Assembly: GCF_013294015.1 (NCBI RefSeq)
Contig: NZ_JABSNO010000011.1
Span: 1 to 64,000, forward strand
Direction of reading: 5' to 3'
Length of the DNA: 64,000 nucleotides
Source: Frigoriflavimonas asaccharolytica
GTDB taxonomy: Bacteria; Bacteroidota; Bacteroidia; Flavobacteriales; Weeksellaceae
Below the pieces are notes generated by a model. It saw only the letters and a program-made list of their open reading frames with translations, made no database searches and was not told where the DNA came from. The translations under genes were made by a program, and so were the position numbers. Shown in pieces: positions 35,359 through 42,906 of the stretch (positions are counted from its first letter, which is position 1; each line of letters starts with the position of its first letter).

Positions 35359-36567
35359 TTAGTTCGAAATTTGGGTTGAATCTAATAATATCGGCGTCCA
35401 CATTTGATCTGACCCCGTAATATTAATATTTATTATGCGATGTTCTTTATAAAATACTTCAGTTGTAAAGTTTTTTTGTAGGGTAATAGTGATCGTGTAA
35501 GAACCTTTAGAAAAGTTGAAGTTTTTAATTTTAAATTGAAATTTCTTTCTCTGTCCTGGTGTATAATCCACAGTTATATCTTGATCTGCTGGTATAAATT
35601 CAGCAATAGCTCTTTGTTCTTTGTCGTAAACAACAAAAGAAAAATGAGGCATTTTACGAAGATTTATATTCTCTAATTCTATTTCAAGTAAAAAATCTGT
35701 ATTCCATTGCACATCATAACAGCTATTTCTTATAGTATTATCAACAATATGAGAAGTGAGTAATTTTACTTCCTTGGTATCAAAAACAATTTCACTGTTT
35801 TCATCGGTTTTAAACATGTCATAGTAGGCATCTATTCCCTTTCCTGTATCTTTTCCTTGATAGGAAACTTTTCCATGGTCCATTAAAATAATTTCGTTAC
35901 AAATTCTAGAAACCATTGGCATACTATGCGAAACGAATATTACAGCGGTATGTGGTAAAAGTTTATCAATTTTGTTGAAACATTTTAAAGTAAACCCTAA
36001 ATCTCCTACTGCCAAAACTTCATCTATAATTAAAACATCTGGTTCTAAATGAGAAGCAACTGCAAAACCTAAGCGAACTTTCATTCCAGAAGAGTAATTT
36101 TGTACTGGCATGTCTATAAATTCTTCAATTTCAGAAAATGCAATAATAGAATCTATCTTTGCTTCTACTTCCTTTTTAGTAAACCCCAAAATAGAAGCGT
36201 TGTTGTAGATGTTTTCTCTGCCAGAAAGTATGGGATTAAAACCTGCACCCAATTCTATCAATGCACCTACTTTTCCTTTCATGATGATTTCTCCTTCATC
36301 TGGATTGTAAAGTCCGTTTAAAACCTTTAATAGGGTGCTTTTTCCTGCGCCATTGTGGCCAATTAAACCAATGCATTCGCCTCTTCTTAATTCAAAACTA
36401 ACATCTTTTACCGCCCAAAATTCTTTTGGACGCAATGTTTTTTTTATAGGTACACCAAAACTACTTTTGATAATATCTAATGCCCCATATTTTAAAGATG
36501 ATTTTAAGTCTAAAGAAAACTTTTTAGATACATTTTTTACCGATACAAGTACTTCATTCTCTTCCAT
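35359..36567 (-). CDS. Polysaccharide ABC exporter ATPase with C-terminal carbohydrate-binding domain (Wzt-like)
   Basis: This 402-residue protein has an N-terminal ABC domain: Walker A GHNGAGKSTLLKVLNG (about 69-84), signature NYSSGMKVRLGFAVA (about 158) and Walker B LIIDEVLAVGD (about 180). An extra C-terminal domain of about 150 residues resembles the Wzt domain that recognises modified chain ends in O9a-type export. The late KNFNFSKGSYTITITL segment fits its beta-sandwich. Its ATG overlaps the permease stop (TAATG). It indicates ABC-dependent export. Confidence 0.93.
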   Translation of the reverse strand: MEENEVLVSVKNVSKKFSLDLKSSLKYGALDIIKSSFGVPIKKTLRPKEFWAVKDVSFELRRGECIGLIGHNGAGKSTLLKVLNGLYNPDEGEIIMKGKVGALIELGAGFNPILSGRENIYNNASILGFTKKEVEAKIDSIIAFSEIEEFIDMPVQNYSSGMKVRLGFAVASHLEPDVLIIDEVLAVGDLGFTLKCFNKIDKLLPHTAVIFVSHSMPMVSRICNEIILMDHGKVSYQGKDTGKGIDAYYDMFKTDENSEIVFDTKEVKLLTSHIVDNTIRNSCYDVQWNTDFLLEIELENINLRKMPHFSFVVYDKEQRAIAEFIPADQDITVDYTPGQRKKFQFKIKNFNFSKGSYTITITLQKNFTTEVFYKEHRIININITGSDQMWTPILLDSTQISN

Positions 36568-37409
36568 TATCCTCCAATTTTTTCGATGATGATCGGCATA
36601 GATTTTCTAAAAATAACCAAACCTATTAGTAGTAGTGAAAAACTTAACCCAAAAATGACAACTGCGTATATCACATTTTCTGGAGCGTAGCCTAATAATG
36701 TATTTCTTGCATCATTAAATAAAAATGTAAGTGGATTAAGCTCAAATAAAGTTTTAAAAAATCCTGCGTGAGGCACTGCATAAACTACTGGAGTAAAATA
36801 CATCAGAAAAGGAACTGCTGTTGTGATAATTTTAGCAACATCTGTATAAATCAATCCAATAGGTGTGAGGATTAATCCAATCGACATCGATAGACAGATG
36901 ATAACAATTAATGATAGGAAGAAATATAGCAAATTTAGGTTAGGCAGTACTCCATAAATTCCTAAAAAAATAGCAATAAGTACCAATTTTAAAATTAGAT
37001 TAAATCCCATCTTATAAATCCCAGACATTAAAAGTGCTTCTTTTGGAAAATTTATTTTAGATAAAATTCCTTTGGCACTATTTACAGAGGTTAGTGGTAT
37101 CAACATGCTTTCTGTGAAAATACTCCAGACCGTAGTGCCAATTATTACAAATAATACATAAGGCATATTTCCATCTGCATTTACATTCACTGTACCAGAA
37201 TTATTTAAAAAAATCCAAACTAAGGAATTTACGATTATGGGTGCAAATGCCCAGAAAAATCCTAAAAAAGATTGACGATATTGTCCTTGCAAATCACGTT
37301 TAGCGAGTTGATAGGCCAAAAAATTGGAAGATTTGATATCAGAAAACATTCCTTTTAATTCTTGAAAAAAATGGGTTTGTTTATCTGAAGAATAAATTGC
37401 GGTTTTCAA
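36567..37409 (-). CDS. Polysaccharide ABC exporter permease (Wzm-like)
   Basis: This 280-residue protein has about six transmembrane segments and the ABC-2 family start KSSNFLAYQLAKRDLQGQYRQSFLGFFWAF, in which KRDLQGQYRQSFLG is the usual amphipathic segment. The start codon is TTG at 37407-37409; the first in-frame ATG would remove 21 residues. It forms the export channel with the Wzt-like ATPase, whose gene overlaps by 1 bp. A TATTTTTG box sits 24 bp upstream, so the exporter may have its own promoter within block C. Confidence 0.92.
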   Translation of the reverse strand: MKTAIYSSDKQTHFFQELKGMFSDIKSSNFLAYQLAKRDLQGQYRQSFLGFFWAFAPIIVNSLVWIFLNNSGTVNVNADGNMPYVLFVIIGTTVWSIFTESMLIPLTSVNSAKGILSKINFPKEALLMSGIYKMGFNLILKLVLIAIFLGIYGVLPNLNLLYFFLSLIVIICLSMSIGLILTPIGLIYTDVAKIITTAVPFLMYFTPVVYAVPHAGFFKTLFELNPLTFLFNDARNTLLGYAPENVIYAVVIFGLSFSLLLIGLVIFRKSMPIIIEKIGG

Positions 37410-37432
37410 AGTTACTATTGTGTTTTAGCATG

Positions 37433-37440
37433 CAAAAATA
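37433..37440 (-). promoter_or_regulatory. Candidate internal -7 box before the ABC exporter
   Basis: The minus strand reads TATTTTTG in the 43 bp gap between the polytopic protein gene and wzm. No TTTG is present at the usual upstream distance, so this is a modest candidate. Confidence 0.4.
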
Positions 37441-37452
37441 CTAAATAAATAA

Positions 37453-38439
37453 TTAAAATTTTGTAACATTATTTGTTTTGATAAATGCTAATAAAATTGA
37501 AACGAGAAATAATGGAACATACAATCTGACCTCATACAAAATCCCACTAAAAAAACACATCAAAATATAGGGCAGCGCAAAACCATGGTATAAAAAAATT
37601 AGTTTTCTATTTGCTGAGCTTTTTGAAAGCATCATACTGAATGCGAAAAGTACCAACCAAGCTACTATTCCCAGAATATTTTTAGGATTTGTGAAGTTTT
37701 GCAATAATAAATTGCCATCGTTGGTTGTAAATGTTTTGTTGAGATAGCGTAAACCAACATAAACCAACAAAAAACTTAAAACCAGAGGAACTAACGGTTT
37801 TATACTTTTGATGGATATACCTTCTTTGAAAATTAAAAGTGATGCAGCCAAGGATAAAGACAGTGCCGCAGTTTCTCTATTTAAAGTTGATATGATGATG
37901 ATAATTGATAAAAAAATTAATTTTAAAACTGATTTTTTTTCCAGATATTTTAAGAATACAAAAAAGAAAAGCAGCAAGAAAAAATAACTAGAAACATCAT
38001 AAGGAACGATGATGAATTGAGTAAGTCCGATGATGAAAATAACAATAAAATTCAGGAATAGCTTTTCTGACGCGTTGATCATCAGTTGCTCGCATTCTAA
38101 AATTAAATTTAAAACGAAAACAGTTGCCAGTAAAAAAATGGTGTTTAAACTGTAGAAAGCCAAATAAACCTGAGATTCGCTTTCAGGGTTTAAAAATTTT
38201 AATTTAAAAATTTGATAGTTGAGGTCTAAAGTACCGAGAAAATCATAGATCCAAAAAAAGAAATACCCACTTAAAACCCGGTATTGATAGACGCCAGAAC
38301 TAAACTGATTTTCAAAACTTTGAATATTTAAAATTGAGGAAGAGTATACATTTGCGAAAGAAAAATAAATGATTGTATTGATGACAAAAGCGATTGCCAT
38401 CATTAAAAATAATCTACCCCAAAATGAAATGTTTGCCAT
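37453..38439 (-). CDS. Polytopic membrane protein of unknown function in the polysaccharide operon
   Basis: This 328-residue protein has about nine hydrophobic segments, including FWGRLFLMMAIAFVINTIIY at the start. A periplasmic loop follows helix 1 (NQFSSGVYQYRVLSGY). A short STLNRETAALS motif lies between helices around residue 185, and the final helix runs LYVPLFLVSILLAFI. The conserved-looking Arg-Glu in NRETA and the R in VYQYRVLSGY suggest an enzyme rather than a plain transporter, perhaps a GT-C or polymerase-like protein. I do not recognise the family. Its start follows the rmlA stop directly. Confidence 0.7.
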   Translation of the reverse strand: MANISFWGRLFLMMAIAFVINTIIYFSFANVYSSSILNIQSFENQFSSGVYQYRVLSGYFFFWIYDFLGTLDLNYQIFKLKFLNPESESQVYLAFYSLNTIFLLATVFVLNLILECEQLMINASEKLFLNFIVIFIIGLTQFIIVPYDVSSYFFLLLFFFVFLKYLEKKSVLKLIFLSIIIIISTLNRETAALSLSLAASLLIFKEGISIKSIKPLVPLVLSFLLVYVGLRYLNKTFTTNDGNLLLQNFTNPKNILGIVAWLVLFAFSMMLSKSSANRKLIFLYHGFALPYILMCFFSGILYEVRLYVPLFLVSILLAFIKTNNVTKF

Positions 38440-39297
38440 CTAAACTAAGCCTTTCAAATATTCTCCGTAGCCACTTTTGCCATACTTTTCGGCAGATTTT
38501 AGCAGTTGTTCTTTGTTGATGAAGCCTTTCTTGTACGCTATTTCTTCTATACAAGAAATTTTGAAACCTTGTCTTTTCTCCAAAACTTTCACAAATTCTG
38601 ATGCATCATGCAAAGAATCGAAAGTTCCTGTGTCTAGCCAAGCTGTTCCGCGAGACATTACGCCCACTTCTAATTGTCCTTTTTCTAGATAAATTTTGTT
38701 GACATCGGTAATTTCTAATTCTCCACGAGGCGAAGGTTTTAAGTTTTTAGCAATTTCTACTACAGAATTATCGTAAAAATACAAGCCTGGAACTGCAAAG
38801 TTAGATTTTGGTTCGTCTGGTTTTTCTTCAATAGAAACGGCTTTGTTACTTTTATCAAATTCTACCACACCATATCTTTCCGGATCAGAAACTTGGTACG
38901 CGAACACGCAACCTCCTTTCACAGTGGTTTTACTGGATAAAAGTTCTGGCAAACCGGCTCCATAAAAAATATTATCGCCCAAAACTAAGGCCACAGAATC
39001 TTCGCCAATAAATTCTTCACCCAACACAAATGCTTGCGCCAAACCATCTGGACTTGGTTGAACTTTATAAGAAATTTTGCAGCCGATAGAAGATCCATCT
39101 CCTAACAATTTTTCAAATCCACCAATATCGTGTGGTGTAGAAATAATTAAAATCTCCTTAATTCCCGCCAAAAGCAGCGTAGAAAGTGGATAATAAATCA
39201 TCGGTTTATCGTAAACAGGCATCAATTGCTTGCTTACAGCGATGGTTAATGGATACAATCTTGTTCCGGAACCTCCGGCTAATATAATTCCCTTCAT
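38440..39297 (-). CDS. rfbA: Glucose-1-phosphate thymidylyltransferase
   Basis: This 285-residue protein starts [20 protein letters not shown], the nucleotidyl-transfer loop GGSGTRL of Rml[21 protein letters not shown] and [13 protein letters not shown] follow, the latter with the metal-binding Asp. It makes dTDP-glucose from glucose-1-phosphate and dTTP. RmlB, the next enzyme of the pathway, is encoded upstream, but a GxxExxY gene has been inserted between the two. No RmlC or RmlD is seen here, so the flow goes to the 3-amino sugar branch instead of rhamnose, at least from this locus. Confidence 0.96.
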   Translation of the reverse strand: MKGIILAGGSGTRLYPLTIAVSKQLMPVYDKPMIYYPLSTLLLAGIKEILIISTPHDIGGFEKLLGDGSSIGCKISYKVQPSPDGLAQAFVLGEEFIGEDSVALVLGDNIFYGAGLPELLSSKTTVKGGCVFAYQVSDPERYGVVEFDKSNKAVSIEEKPDEPKSNFAVPGLYFYDNSVVEIAKNLKPSPRGELEITDVNKIYLEKGQLEVGVMSRGTAWLDTGTFDSLHDASEFVKVLEKRQGFKISCIEEIAYKKGFINKEQLLKSAEKYGKSGYGEYLKGLV

Positions 39298-39300
39298 AGT

Positions 39301-39340
39301 TGTGCGAATTTTGCGAATTAAAACGAATTTCCTCGAATTA
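39301..39340. repeat. Left inverted repeat bracketing the GxxExxY gene
   Basis: This stretch contains CGAATT at 39305, 39314, 39324 and 39334 (period 9-10 bp), with the core CGAATTAAAACGAATTTC. Its reverse complement occurs with few differences at 39730-39767. It begins 3 bp upstream of the rfbA start, so it lies in the rfbA leader. Confidence 0.8.
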
Positions 39341-39348
39341 TTCGACTG

Positions 39349-39729
39349 TTATAAATTAATAATACGTTTGTAATTTAAAGATTTTTCGCCGAAATTGACG
39401 AGAATTCCTAATTTTTTGTTGGTTGCCTTTAAATAATTTTGCAATTGTTTTGAAAAATTGTCATGCATAAATACTGCGGACTTTATTTCAACTATAATTT
39501 CATCAAAACACAGAAAATCTACTCGATATGTCTTATTTAATTTTTCTCCATTGTAATAGATATCTAACTTTTTCTCTCGTTCAAATGGTATTTTCTGTTT
39601 AATAAATTCCTTTGCTAAAACTTCAGAATAAACTGCTTCCAAAAAACCACTTCCCAAACCAGAATGAATCTCCATACAAATTCCTACAATTCTATAGCTT
39701 TCTTCCTTAAAAATTATTTTTTCGTCCAC
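39349..39729 (-). CDS. GxxExxY protein (PD-(D/E)XK nuclease-like)
   Basis: This 126-residue protein begins at GTG 39727-39729. It has GICMEIHSGLGSGFLEAVYSEVL, the GxxExxY signature, followed by YRVDFLCFDEIIVEIKSA, which matches the D...ExK core of PD-(D/E)XK nucleases, and the ending NFGEKSLNYKRIINL. The family is common as scattered copies in Bacteroidota, and its function is not established. It separates rfbB from rfbA and is bracketed by inverted repeats. The right repeat includes the rfbB stop codon, so the gene looks like an insertion into an older rfbB-rfbA operon. Confidence 0.88.
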   Translation of the reverse strand: MDEKIIFKEESYRIVGICMEIHSGLGSGFLEAVYSEVLAKEFIKQKIPFEREKKLDIYYNGEKLNKTYRVDFLCFDEIIVEIKSAVFMHDNFSKQLQNYLKATNKKLGILVNFGEKSLNYKRIINL

Positions 39730-39767
39730 AATTCGAGAAATTCGTTTTAATTCGAGTCATTCGCATA
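39730..39767. repeat. Right inverted repeat, overlapping the rfbB stop codon
   Basis: This is the reverse complement of the left repeat with one gap and a handful of mismatches, sharing the 18 bp core CGAATTAAAACGAATTTC. The last rfbB codons (YANDSN and TAA at 39747-39749) lie inside it, and the GxxExxY GTG start adjoins it. Confidence 0.8.
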
Positions 39768-40838
39768 TTGCGAAGCATAATAGTCTTGATAGTTCCCGCT
39801 CGTTACATTATCCAACCATTCTTTATTCTCCAAAAACCAATCTATCGTTTTTCCGAGACCTTCTTCAAAAGTAACACTCGGTTTCCATCCCAATTCTTTG
39901 TTCAGTTTTGTAGCATCGATGGCATAACGCAAATCGTGACCTGGTCTATCTTTTACATAAGTGATTAATGCTTCAGAAAACCCTGCTGGATTTCCTAATT
40001 TCGCATCCATTTGTTTAATTAATTCCTTAACTAAATCGATGTTTTTCCATTCGTTCCAACCACCGATATTATAGGTTTCGCCGGTTTTTGCTTCATTAAA
40101 TATTTGATGAATTGCTTTTGCATGATCTACCACATACAACCAATCTCTAGTGTATTTCCCATCGCCGTAGATTGGCAAAGGTTTTCCGTTCAAAATATTA
40201 GAAATACAAAGCGGAATCAGTTTTTCTGGAAAATGATTTGGACCGTAATTATTAGAACAATTAGAAATGATAAAAGGCATTCCATACGTATTTCCGTAAG
40301 CTCTTACCAAATGATCACTCGCTGCTTTGCTCGCAGAATAAGGGGATTTTGGATCATAAGCAGTGTCTTCTAAAAAGAAACCTGTTTCGCCCAAACTTCC
40401 ATACACTTCATCCGTAGAAACATGGTAAAACAAGAAATCTCTCTCATTTCCTGGGAAATTTCCGTGTTGATGATCGGGGTTTAAAGTCCAAAATTCTTTG
40501 GCTAAATTCAACAAATTTGCAGTTCCGTTTACGTTGGTGTTGATGAAAGCGTTTGGATCTGTGATGCTTCTATCAACATGAGATTCTGCTGCTAAATGCA
40601 CAATTGCGTCTGGATTATATTTTTCAAAAACTTTGCGAAGTTCTTCAGGTTTTGTAATATCTGCTTTTTCGAAAACGTAATTCGGTTCGTTTTCAATATC
40701 TGTTAAATTTTCAAGGTTTCCAGCGTACGTTAAAGCATCTAGATTGATGATTTTAGAATTTGGATTGTTTTTTACAAATTCTCTTACGACGTGAGAGCCT
40801 ATAAAACCTGCTCCTCCTGTTATTATTATGTTTTTCAT
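39747..40838 (-). CDS. rfbB: dTDP-glucose 4,6-dehydratase
   Basis: This 363-residue extended SDR starts KNIIITGGAGFIGSHVVREF with the NAD-binding GGAGFIG. It has the FYHVSTDEVYGSLG segment (Asp-Glu catalytic acid/base) and YSASKAASDHLV with the Tyr-x-x-x-Lys pair (about residue 160). It converts dTDP-glucose to dTDP-4-keto-6-deoxyglucose, the substrate of the FdtA/QdtA-like ketoisomerase in this operon. Its final seven codons lie inside an inverted repeat, so the native C-terminus may have been changed. Confidence 0.96.
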   Translation of the reverse strand: MKNIIITGGAGFIGSHVVREFVKNNPNSKIINLDALTYAGNLENLTDIENEPNYVFEKADITKPEELRKVFEKYNPDAIVHLAAESHVDRSITDPNAFINTNVNGTANLLNLAKEFWTLNPDHQHGNFPGNERDFLFYHVSTDEVYGSLGETGFFLEDTAYDPKSPYSASKAASDHLVRAYGNTYGMPFIISNCSNNYGPNHFPEKLIPLCISNILNGKPLPIYGDGKYTRDWLYVVDHAKAIHQIFNEAKTGETYNIGGWNEWKNIDLVKELIKQMDAKLGNPAGFSEALITYVKDRPGHDLRYAIDATKLNKELGWKPSVTFEEGLGKTIDWFLENKEWLDNVTSGNYQDYYASQYANDSN

Positions 40839-40843
40839 TTTTT

Positions 40844-40878
40844 TTAAAGCATTATGCGGTAGGCTTTATGCAATAAGC
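40844..40878. repeat. Degenerate heptamers upstream of rfbB
   Basis: Five heptamers ending in GC follow one another: TTAAAGC, ATTATGC, GGTAGGC, TTTATGC, AATAAGC. The internal TAGGCTTTA (40860-40868) is the reverse complement of TAAAGCCTA units of the array at 41304-41359, so the four-helix-bundle gene lies between inverted copies. Confidence 0.6.
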
Positions 40879-40906
40879 AATTGCGTGAACCTGCTACTAG
40901 ATTGAT

Positions 40907-41263
40907 CTATGTTGATATTAATTTTTTACTTAAATTAAAAAGTTTCATTTTAATTAAATTGATGTCTATTTGTAATTTTTCAGATTTTTCTGCTTCCAAA
41001 TATTCTAAATCCTTTGATAATATCAGAAAATATTCTATTTCATGAGCAGAACCTAAAGCAATCTGAACAAATCTATTGAAGTCTGCATCTGAACCTCTTC
41101 CACATCCTTCACTAAAATTTGAAGGTATAGAATATGCTGCTCTTTGCATTTGAGAAATAATTCCAAATTTTTCTGATGCAGGAAATCTACTTGTTTCTTT
41201 ATAAATATCAAGCACAAATAAATGACTTAACTTCCAAACATCATAATTTTGAAAATTTCTCAT
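40907..41263 (-). CDS. Four helix bundle protein (23S rRNA intervening-sequence family)
   Basis: This 118-residue protein begins MRNFQNYDVWKLSHLFVLDI, with the ETSRFPASEKFGIISQMQRAA and SIPSNFSEGCGRGSDADFNRF landmarks of the S23/IVP family and FVQIALGSAHEIEYFL in the third helix. The family was first seen inside 23S rRNA intervening sequences and is common as stray copies in Bacteroidota. Structures form pentameric four-helix bundles; the function is unknown. Here it sits between ugd and rfbB, bracketed by heptamer repeats that cover the ugd stop, parallel to the GxxExxY insertion. Confidence 0.9.
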   Translation of the reverse strand: MRNFQNYDVWKLSHLFVLDIYKETSRFPASEKFGIISQMQRAAYSIPSNFSEGCGRGSDADFNRFVQIALGSAHEIEYFLILSKDLEYLEAEKSEKLQIDINLIKMKLFNLSKKLIST

Positions 41264-41303
41264 GAAACAGTGGTTTTTTATAATTAACTTAAATAATTTG
41301 CTC

Positions 41304-41359
41304 TAAAGCCTAAAGCCTAAAGCCTAAAGCCTAAAGCCTAACTCCTAAAGCCTAAAGCT
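41304..41359. repeat. Eight-unit heptamer array covering the ugd stop codon
   Basis: Eight consecutive 7 bp units are present on the plus strand: five exact TAAAGCC, one TAACTCC, one TAAAGCC and one TAAAGCT. The ugd TAG stop (41352-41354 on the minus strand) is inside the array, and the last coding codons AAG CTT are part of the eighth unit. Confidence 0.9.
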
Positions 41360-42668
41360 TTTCTAATGTTTTTCTACCAATAGATTTATAAAAGAACCCC
41401 GCGTTTTCCACGGTCTCTAGATCAAACATATTTCTGCCATCAAAAATTACTTTATTAGTCAGTTTTTCTGCCATCAATTTAAAATTTGGATTTTTAAATT
41501 CACTCCATTCTGTAGCTATCAAAAGACAATCCGCATCTTCTAAAGCAGAATACATATCTGGAGCGTAAGAAATTGTATCTCCCAAAATTTTTCTTATATT
41601 TTCTTCCGCAATTGCATCATAGGCAACTATTTTTGCACCTTTTTCTAGTAGAATTTTTATATTATCTAAGGAAGATGCTTCTCTTATGTCATCTGTATTT
41701 GCCTTGAAAGCCAAGCCCCAAAGTGCAATTTTTTTGCCTTGAAGATTTCCATCAAAATATTTTTCAATTTCTGAAATTAAAATTACTTTTTGTGATGTGT
41801 TTACTTTTTCTGTGGCTTCTAGTATTTCGAAATTAAAACCTTCTTGTTTGCCAGATTTTATCAATGCTTTCACATCTTTCGGGAAGCAACTTCCGCCATA
41901 TCCAATCCCGGGAAACAAAAATCTGTGCCCAATTCTATCATCACTTCCCATTCCGAGACGAACTTTATCTACATCTGCACCTACTTTTTCGCAATAATTA
42001 GCGATTTCATTCATAAAAGTAATTTTCACCGCAAGAAAAGAATTGGATGCATATTTTGTAAGCTCCGAAGATTTTTCGTCCATGAAGATAATAGGAACTC
42101 CTGTATTTGTAAAGGGTTGATAAATTTTAGACATAAAATCTTTCGCTTTTTCCGAGCTGCAGCCAATCACCACACGAGACGGATTCATAGAATCTTCTAC
42201 AGCAAAACCCTCACGCAAAAATTCTGGATTAGAAACTACATCAAATTCTACAGTAGTTTTTGCAGAGATGGTAGCATGAACTTTATCTGCGGTACCTACA
42301 GGAACGGTAGATTTATTGACGATCACTTTATAGGAAGTCATCATTTCTCCAATATCGTTTGCAACTTTTAAGATATAAGATAAATCTGCAGAACCATCTT
42401 CTCCTGGTGGAGTAGGCAGTGCAAGATAAATAACATCACTTTTATCTAAGGCTTCTTTTAAATTTGTAGTAAAAAATAAACGTTGTGCTTGGATATTTCG
42501 CAGAAACATTTCTTCTAAATTAGGCTCATAAATAGGAACTTTGCCCAATTTCATTGCTTCTACTTTCTTATCATCTATATCTACACAGAATACAGAATTT
42601 CCTAATTCTGCCAAAGTAGTACCTGTTACCAGTCCTACATATCCCGTTCCAACGATTGTTATATTCAA
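41352..42668 (-). CDS. ugd: UDP-glucose 6-dehydrogenase family protein
   Basis: This 438-residue protein begins NITIVGTGYVGLVTGTTLAE (NAD-binding GTGYVG). It has YLALPTPPGEDGSADLSYI, the central helix with KYASNSFLAVKITFMNEIAN, and the catalytic cysteine in GIGYGGSCFPKDVKAL. The C-terminal domain contains ALWGLAFKANTDDIREASS. It oxidises UDP-glucose (or a related UDP sugar) to the uronate. It is the first gene of block C, divergent from rimP. The stop codon lies inside a heptamer array, so the C-terminus has been reshaped by the repeat. Confidence 0.94.
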   Translation of the reverse strand: MNITIVGTGYVGLVTGTTLAELGNSVFCVDIDDKKVEAMKLGKVPIYEPNLEEMFLRNIQAQRLFFTTNLKEALDKSDVIYLALPTPPGEDGSADLSYILKVANDIGEMMTSYKVIVNKSTVPVGTADKVHATISAKTTVEFDVVSNPEFLREGFAVEDSMNPSRVVIGCSSEKAKDFMSKIYQPFTNTGVPIIFMDEKSSELTKYASNSFLAVKITFMNEIANYCEKVGADVDKVRLGMGSDDRIGHRFLFPGIGYGGSCFPKDVKALIKSGKQEGFNFEILEATEKVNTSQKVILISEIEKYFDGNLQGKKIALWGLAFKANTDDIREASSLDNIKILLEKGAKIVAYDAIAEENIRKILGDTISYAPDMYSALEDADCLLIATEWSEFKNPNFKLMAEKLTNKVIFDGRNMFDLETVENAGFFYKSIGRKTLEKL

Positions 42669-42690
42669 AATCTTTGTTTTTTAATTCTGG

Positions 42691-42698
42691 CAAAGATA
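42691..42698 (-). promoter_or_regulatory. -7 box for block C (ugd)
   Basis: The minus strand reads TATCTTTG 22 bp before the ugd start. No matching -33 TTTG is seen. It lies in the 238 bp divergent region shared with the rimP promoter. Confidence 0.55.
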
Positions 42699-42800
42699 AA
42701 ATATTTTATACTATTGAAGATTGAAATACCATTGGTTAGAAAAATAATTGTATTAATTCTACATTAATATTATTTATAATATTATCAAAGAAGAGCATAT

Positions 42801-42832
42801 TTTGTAAATAATAAAATAATAATGTATATTTG
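42801..42832 (+). promoter_or_regulatory. Strong Bacteroidota promoter for rimP-nusA-infB
   Basis: TTTG (42801-42804) and TATATTTG (42825-42832) are separated by 20 bp, matching the Bacteroidota consensus exactly. Transcription should start near 42839, about 68 bases before the rimP ATG. Confidence 0.8.
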
Positions 42833-42838
42833 CATCTT

Positions 42839-42891
42839 GTTTACGGAAATTAGAAGGAGGCTTTCGCAAGAGATGCCTTTTTTCGTAACTG
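42839..42891 (+). ncRNA. Structured 5' leader hairpin of rimP
   Basis: The predicted transcript begins with GTTTACG, which can pair with CGTAAC at 42884-42889 (one bulged T). An inner stem AAGGAGGC/GCCTTTTT (42854-42861 with 42875-42882, including two G-U pairs) closes a 13-base loop. Only about 17 bases then remain before the ATG. The G-rich AAGGAGG is sequestered in the stem. It may be an attenuator, a stabilising hairpin or a protein-binding site; I have not folded it by computer. Confidence 0.5.
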
Positions 42892-42906
42892 AATTTTTTA
42901 CTATTT

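Noticed and set aside
37453-38439. Polytopic protein as Wzy polymerase or Wzx flippase
   Set aside because: Motifs do not match either family and export here is by Wzm/Wzt; left as unknown.
39349-41263. GxxExxY and four-helix-bundle genes as a toxin-antitoxin pair
   Set aside because: They are separated by rfbB, have no partner genes and show no toxin-antitoxin features.
41304-41359. Heptamer array considered as a CRISPR array
   Set aside because: Units are 7 bp with no spacers and no cas genes are present.
41844-42371. 175-codon plus-strand frame inside ugd
   Set aside because: It is antisense to ugd, with composition typical of a shadow frame and no recognisable motif.
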